Assembly: GCA_035711465.1 (NCBI GenBank)
Contig: DASTCC010000034.1
Location: forward strand, 1-6,986
DNA: 6,986 nt
Reading direction: 5' to 3'
Source of the DNA: DASTCC01 sp035711465
Lineage (GTDB): Bacteria; Acidobacteriota; Vicinamibacteria; Vicinamibacterales; SCN-69-37
A program made the position numbers and the translations under genes. Position 1 is the stretch's first letter, and the number at the start of each line of letters is the position of its first letter. The notes under the pieces were generated by a model, which saw only the letters and a list, made by a program, of their open reading frames with translations, had not been told where the DNA came from and did not search any database. Shown in pieces: positions 4,723 through 6,986 of this stretch.

Positions 4723-6887
4723 AACTTCTCCCCCAGTCCCCAATCGGGACGGTCGCGAGTCAGATTGGGGTTGTAGTACGGGTCACGGCTCAGCACGGGC
4801 GCCCACCGGTCGCGGAAGCGGTCGACTTCGAAGACCGCCTGCGTTCGGAGACCCATGGTACCCGACTCGTAATGGACCAGCTCAGCATGCGGAGTGTACA
4901 CCACACGCAATCCTAACCGGCGCACCCGCAGGCAGTAGTCGACGTCGTTGAAGTCGATCGGAAAGCTCTCGTCGAAGCCGCCGAGCTGCTCGAACACGCT
5001 CCGCCTCGTCAGCAGACACGCTCCCGTCACCGCTGAACAGTTTCTGATGGTCAGCACGCTCGACAGATAGCCGTCGGTGTCGGCCGGCGCGCCATGGTAC
5101 GCGTGAGCCACGACGCCGCACACCCCCAGCAACAAGCCCACGTGCTGCAGCCTGCCGTCGGGGTAGCGAAGACGCGGCCCGACGACGCCCACCTCGGCAT
5201 CCTGCGCGACCTCCAGCATCGCCTCCAGCCAATCCTCGTGCTGCACGACGACGTCGTCGTTGAGCAGCAACAGGTACGCACCCTGGGCGTGCATCGCGGC
5301 CTGATTCAGCTTGCGCGCGAAGTTGAACGGCTCGATCGCCGGCGTCTCGACGATCCGGTGCGGCACCGATGCGAGGCGCGGCTCGGTGCCCGGCGGCAGC
5401 ACGCCGTTGTGCGCGACGATGATCTCCAGCGGTCGATACGTCGTACGCCCGACGAGGCCATCGAGGCAATCGAGCAGCAGATTGCCGTCGGCGCCGTCTC
5501 GCATCCGGCCGCCATCGGTCGGGAGCACGACCGAGACGAGCGGACGATCGCGAAGCGCCACTCGCACCCGCCACAAACCGGGACGAGCGCCCCGCTCGAC
5601 CCGGCCGTCGAGGCCGCGGCGCGCGAGGTGCTCCTCGAGCGCCCGCTGTGACTGTGCGAGCCCCTCCGGCTTGACGAACGTCGAGCTGGCGGTCGAGGTC
5701 GCACTCTTGCGCCAGTGATAGAGCACCGCAGGGACGTGACCGATGCGCGGCGTGCGTTCGGACGCGCGCAACCACAGGTCGTAGTCCTGCGCCCCTTCGA
5801 ATCCCTCGCGCATGCCGCCGAGCGCCTCGATGAGGGAGCGCCGGATCACCGTCAGATGACACGGGTACATCCACGCGCGCAGCAGATCCGGCGACCAATC
5901 GGGCTTGAACGCGGGCTCGCAGCGCTGCCCGACCTCGTCCAGCTTGTCCTCGTCCGAGTAGACGAGATCGTCGTGACGATGCTCGCGCAAGTGTCGCGCC
6001 ATCGCCAGCAGGGCTTCGGGCGCAAGGGTGTCGTCGTGGTCCAGCAGCGCGACGAACGTGCCGGTCGCAAGCGTCAGCGCGGTGTTGGTCGCGACGCTGA
6101 CGTGGCGCGACACCGGCAACCGCGTGAGCCGGATCCGCGACTCGCCGCTGTCCGCGATCTCCCGCAGGACCTGCAACGTCCCGGCGTTCGCCGACCCGTC
6201 GTCGCAGATGCACCACTGCCAGTGCGGATAGACCTGGGCGACGACGGATTGCCAGCACTCACGCAATGCCTGCGGATCGGTGTCGTGCACCGGCGTCAGG
6301 ACGCTGAAGGTCGGCGGGTCGGACCACGCCAGCGGTTCGTCGCGCCACGCCGCAATCGTCGCGGCATCGGGCTCGTGCTGCTCGACCCACGCGAGATACG
6401 GCCGTCCCTGGTCGCGATCCGGCGCCAGCAGCAAGCGGCGCGGCAGCCCGCGCCAGCCGTATTGCGCGATCGCACCTCGCGTCAGCCGCGCCAGCTCGTC
6501 GAGCGCGCGGCGGCGTGCCAGCGTCGGCGCGTGCCACGTCAGCGCCGCGCCGCGACTGCTCGTCTGCGGCAGCTCGATCCTGCTGCCTTCGGCGTCGGCC
6601 AGGGCCAGGCGCACGTCGACCGCGGCGCTGGCGAGCTCGACCGCCGCCGACGCCAGCACCACGCCATCCGGCGACCGCTGCACAATCTGCGCGCGCCCGC
6701 CGGCGGCGTCGGCACTCACCGCCGCCTCGAACCTGGCTCGCCTCGTGCGGCCGAGCCAGGCGCCGATCGCCGGCGCTCCATCGGGCGCGACCTGATCGGC
6801 GTCGCGCAACGACAGCGGCGTCCGCGCATACAGGACCCGCGCGACGCCGCGCGCCAGACGGCCGGCCCCGCGCGACGGTTCGCTCAC
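4719..6887 (-). CDS. glycosyltransferase with two GT2 (GT-A fold) domains
   Basis: A 722-residue protein with two consecutive family 2 glycosyltransferase domains and no evident signal peptide or membrane segment, so probably cytoplasmic or membrane-associated. Residues 1-190 form an Ala/Arg-rich region without motifs I recognise. Domain 1 (about 193-400) has FSVLTPVHDTD, CICDDGS (226-232), LLDHDD (281-286, metal/nucleotide site), VYSDEDK (309-315) and GAQDYDLWLR (365-374). Domain 2 (about 449-685) has VSVVLPTDGG, VAHNG (491-495), LLLNDDV (540-546), TGACLLTRR (621-629), DFNDVDYCLR (645-654) and LVHYES (670-675). Proteins of this layout occur in O-antigen and capsule loci, where each domain can add a sugar to a lipid-linked chain. 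GTG at 6887 was chosen because a GAGG site lies nine bases upstream and no earlier start is supported. The stop overlaps rfbF by four bases. Donor sugars and linkages cannot be read from the sequence; one may be the branched sugar made downstream. Confidence 0.9.
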   Translation of the reverse strand: MSEPSRGAGRLARGVARVLYARTPLSLRDADQVAPDGAPAIGAWLGRTRRARFEAAVSADAAGGRAQIVQRSPDGVVLASAAVELASAAVDVRLALADAEGSRIELPQTSSRGAALTWHAPTLARRRALDELARLTRGAIAQYGWRGLPRRLLLAPDRDQGRPYLAWVEQHEPDAATIAAWRDEPLAWSDPPTFSVLTPVHDTDPQALRECWQSVVAQVYPHWQWCICDDGSANAGTLQVLREIADSGESRIRLTRLPVSRHVSVATNTALTLATGTFVALLDHDDTLAPEALLAMARHLREHRHDDLVYSDEDKLDEVGQRCEPAFKPDWSPDLLRAWMYPCHLTVIRRSLIEALGGMREGFEGAQDYDLWLRASERTPRIGHVPAVLYHWRKSATSTASSTFVKPEGLAQSQRALEEHLARRGLDGRVERGARPGLWRVRVALRDRPLVSVVLPTDGGRMRDGADGNLLLDCLDGLVGRTTYRPLEIIVAHNGVLPPGTEPRLASVPHRIVETPAIEPFNFARKLNQAAMHAQGAYLLLLNDDVVVQHEDWLEAMLEVAQDAEVGVVGPRLRYPDGRLQHVGLLLGVCGVVAHAYHGAPADTDGYLSSVLTIRNCSAVTGACLLTRRSVFEQLGGFDESFPIDFNDVDYCLRVRRLGLRVVYTPHAELVHYESGTMGLRTQAVFEVDRFRDRWAPVLSRDPYYNPNLTRDRPDWGLGEKL
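4728..4734 (-). promoter_or_regulatory. ribosome binding site of rfbF
   Basis: Minus-strand GGGGGAG followed by AAGTT and then GTG at 4722. It is the strongest Shine-Dalgarno-like site in the window. It lies inside the end of the glycosyltransferase gene and settles the rfbF start at 4722 rather than at the TTG at 4743. Confidence 0.7.
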
Positions 6888-6914
6888 GCGTGTGGGCCTC
6901 GAAGGATGAGCAGC

Positions 6915-6986
6915 GGATAGCGCGATCGCACGCCCGTGGCAGCCTCGCTAGACGATCGGCGACCCGAAGGCCTCGGCGCTTGGAAT
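6915..6986 (-). pseudogene. possible remnant of a GT4 glycosyltransferase C-terminal region, frame broken
   Basis: At the right edge the minus strand reads IPSAEAFGSPIV (6986-6951) and then TAG (6950-6948). Skipping the four bases TAGC (6950-6947) gives E-A-A-T-G next, so the joined peptide is AEAFGSPIVEA. This is the EX7E motif of GT4-type glycosyltransferases (E, seven residues, E), usually within 'PS-xx-E-x-FG-x-P-x-x-E-A'. In the first frame past the stop, CHGRAIALSAA also resembles the 'C-G-R-x-V' that follows this motif in the family. No frame holds the 100 or so residues that normally follow. A decayed gene, a sequencing error or coincidence are all possible; only 72 bases are visible. 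Alternatively an unrelated upstream gene ends in the frame that closes with TGA at 6886-6884 (GTGA overlap), giving a tail ending SRYPLLILRGPHA. Bases 6888-6914 show only the GAGG site of the next gene and no clear promoter. Confidence 0.33.

Noticed and set aside
5715..6920. A 401-codon plus-strand open frame opposite the glycosyltransferase
   Set aside because: It is the antisense shadow of a gene with clear GT2 motifs. The composition is Arg/Gln/His-rich and no family resemblance is seen.
6924..6931. GCGATCGC palindrome near the right edge, resembling the cyanobacterial HIP1 repeat
   Set aside because: Only one copy was noticed. In GC-rich DNA a single eight-base palindrome is unremarkable.
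6888..6947. Promoter for the operon before the glycosyltransferase
   Set aside because: No convincing -35/-10 pair is seen in this short GC-rich stretch. Transcription may come from further upstream.

Overview
This window is a compact run of genes, all read from the minus strand, in GC-rich DNA (about two thirds G+C on the stretches I counted). The genes belong to a Gram-negative-type surface polysaccharide (O-antigen or capsule) locus. The exporter type and sugar-nucleotide genes fit a Gram-negative bacterium. Nothing here fixes the phylum, though a high-GC lineage such as Acidobacteriota or Proteobacteria is plausible.

In reading order, from the right edge to the left: (1) a possible broken remnant of a GT4 glycosyltransferase at the right edge; (2) a 722-residue glycosyltransferase with two GT2-type domains (4719-6887); (3) glucose-1-phosphate cytidylyltransferase, RfbF (3892-4722); (4) an SDR-family NDP-sugar 4,6-dehydratase, probably acting on CDP-glucose (2906-3895); (5) a TylC3/TcaB9-type sugar 3-C-methyltransferase (1695-2909); (6) an RmlC-like cupin sugar epimerase (1164-1694); (7) an SDR-family 4-ketoreductase or epimerase (244-1167); (8) the N-terminus of a Wzm-type ABC-2 polysaccharide export permease, cut by the left edge (1-247).

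Genes 3 to 7 read as one pathway: glucose-1-phosphate to CDP-glucose, then CDP-4-keto-6-deoxyglucose, C-3 methylation, C-5 epimerisation, and reduction of the C-4 ketone. The expected product is a CDP-activated 6-deoxy-3-C-methylhexose, a branched sugar of the vinelose/virenose/evalose kind. The glycosyltransferase would place sugars on a lipid-linked glycan in the cytoplasm, and the ABC transporter would export that glycan. The ATPase partner (Wzt) is not in the window and would be expected beyond the left edge.

Five of the six gene junctions are 4-base stop/start overlaps (three GTGA, two ATGA) and the sixth has zero spacing (TAA directly followed by GTG). This indicates one translationally coupled operon. 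No stretch over 300 bases lacks a gene. I see no RNA genes, insertion sequences, CRISPR arrays or clear terminators. The most interesting points are the apparently complete CDP-branched-sugar cassette, the altered tyrosine pair in the epimerase, and the apparent split EX7E motif at the right edge.
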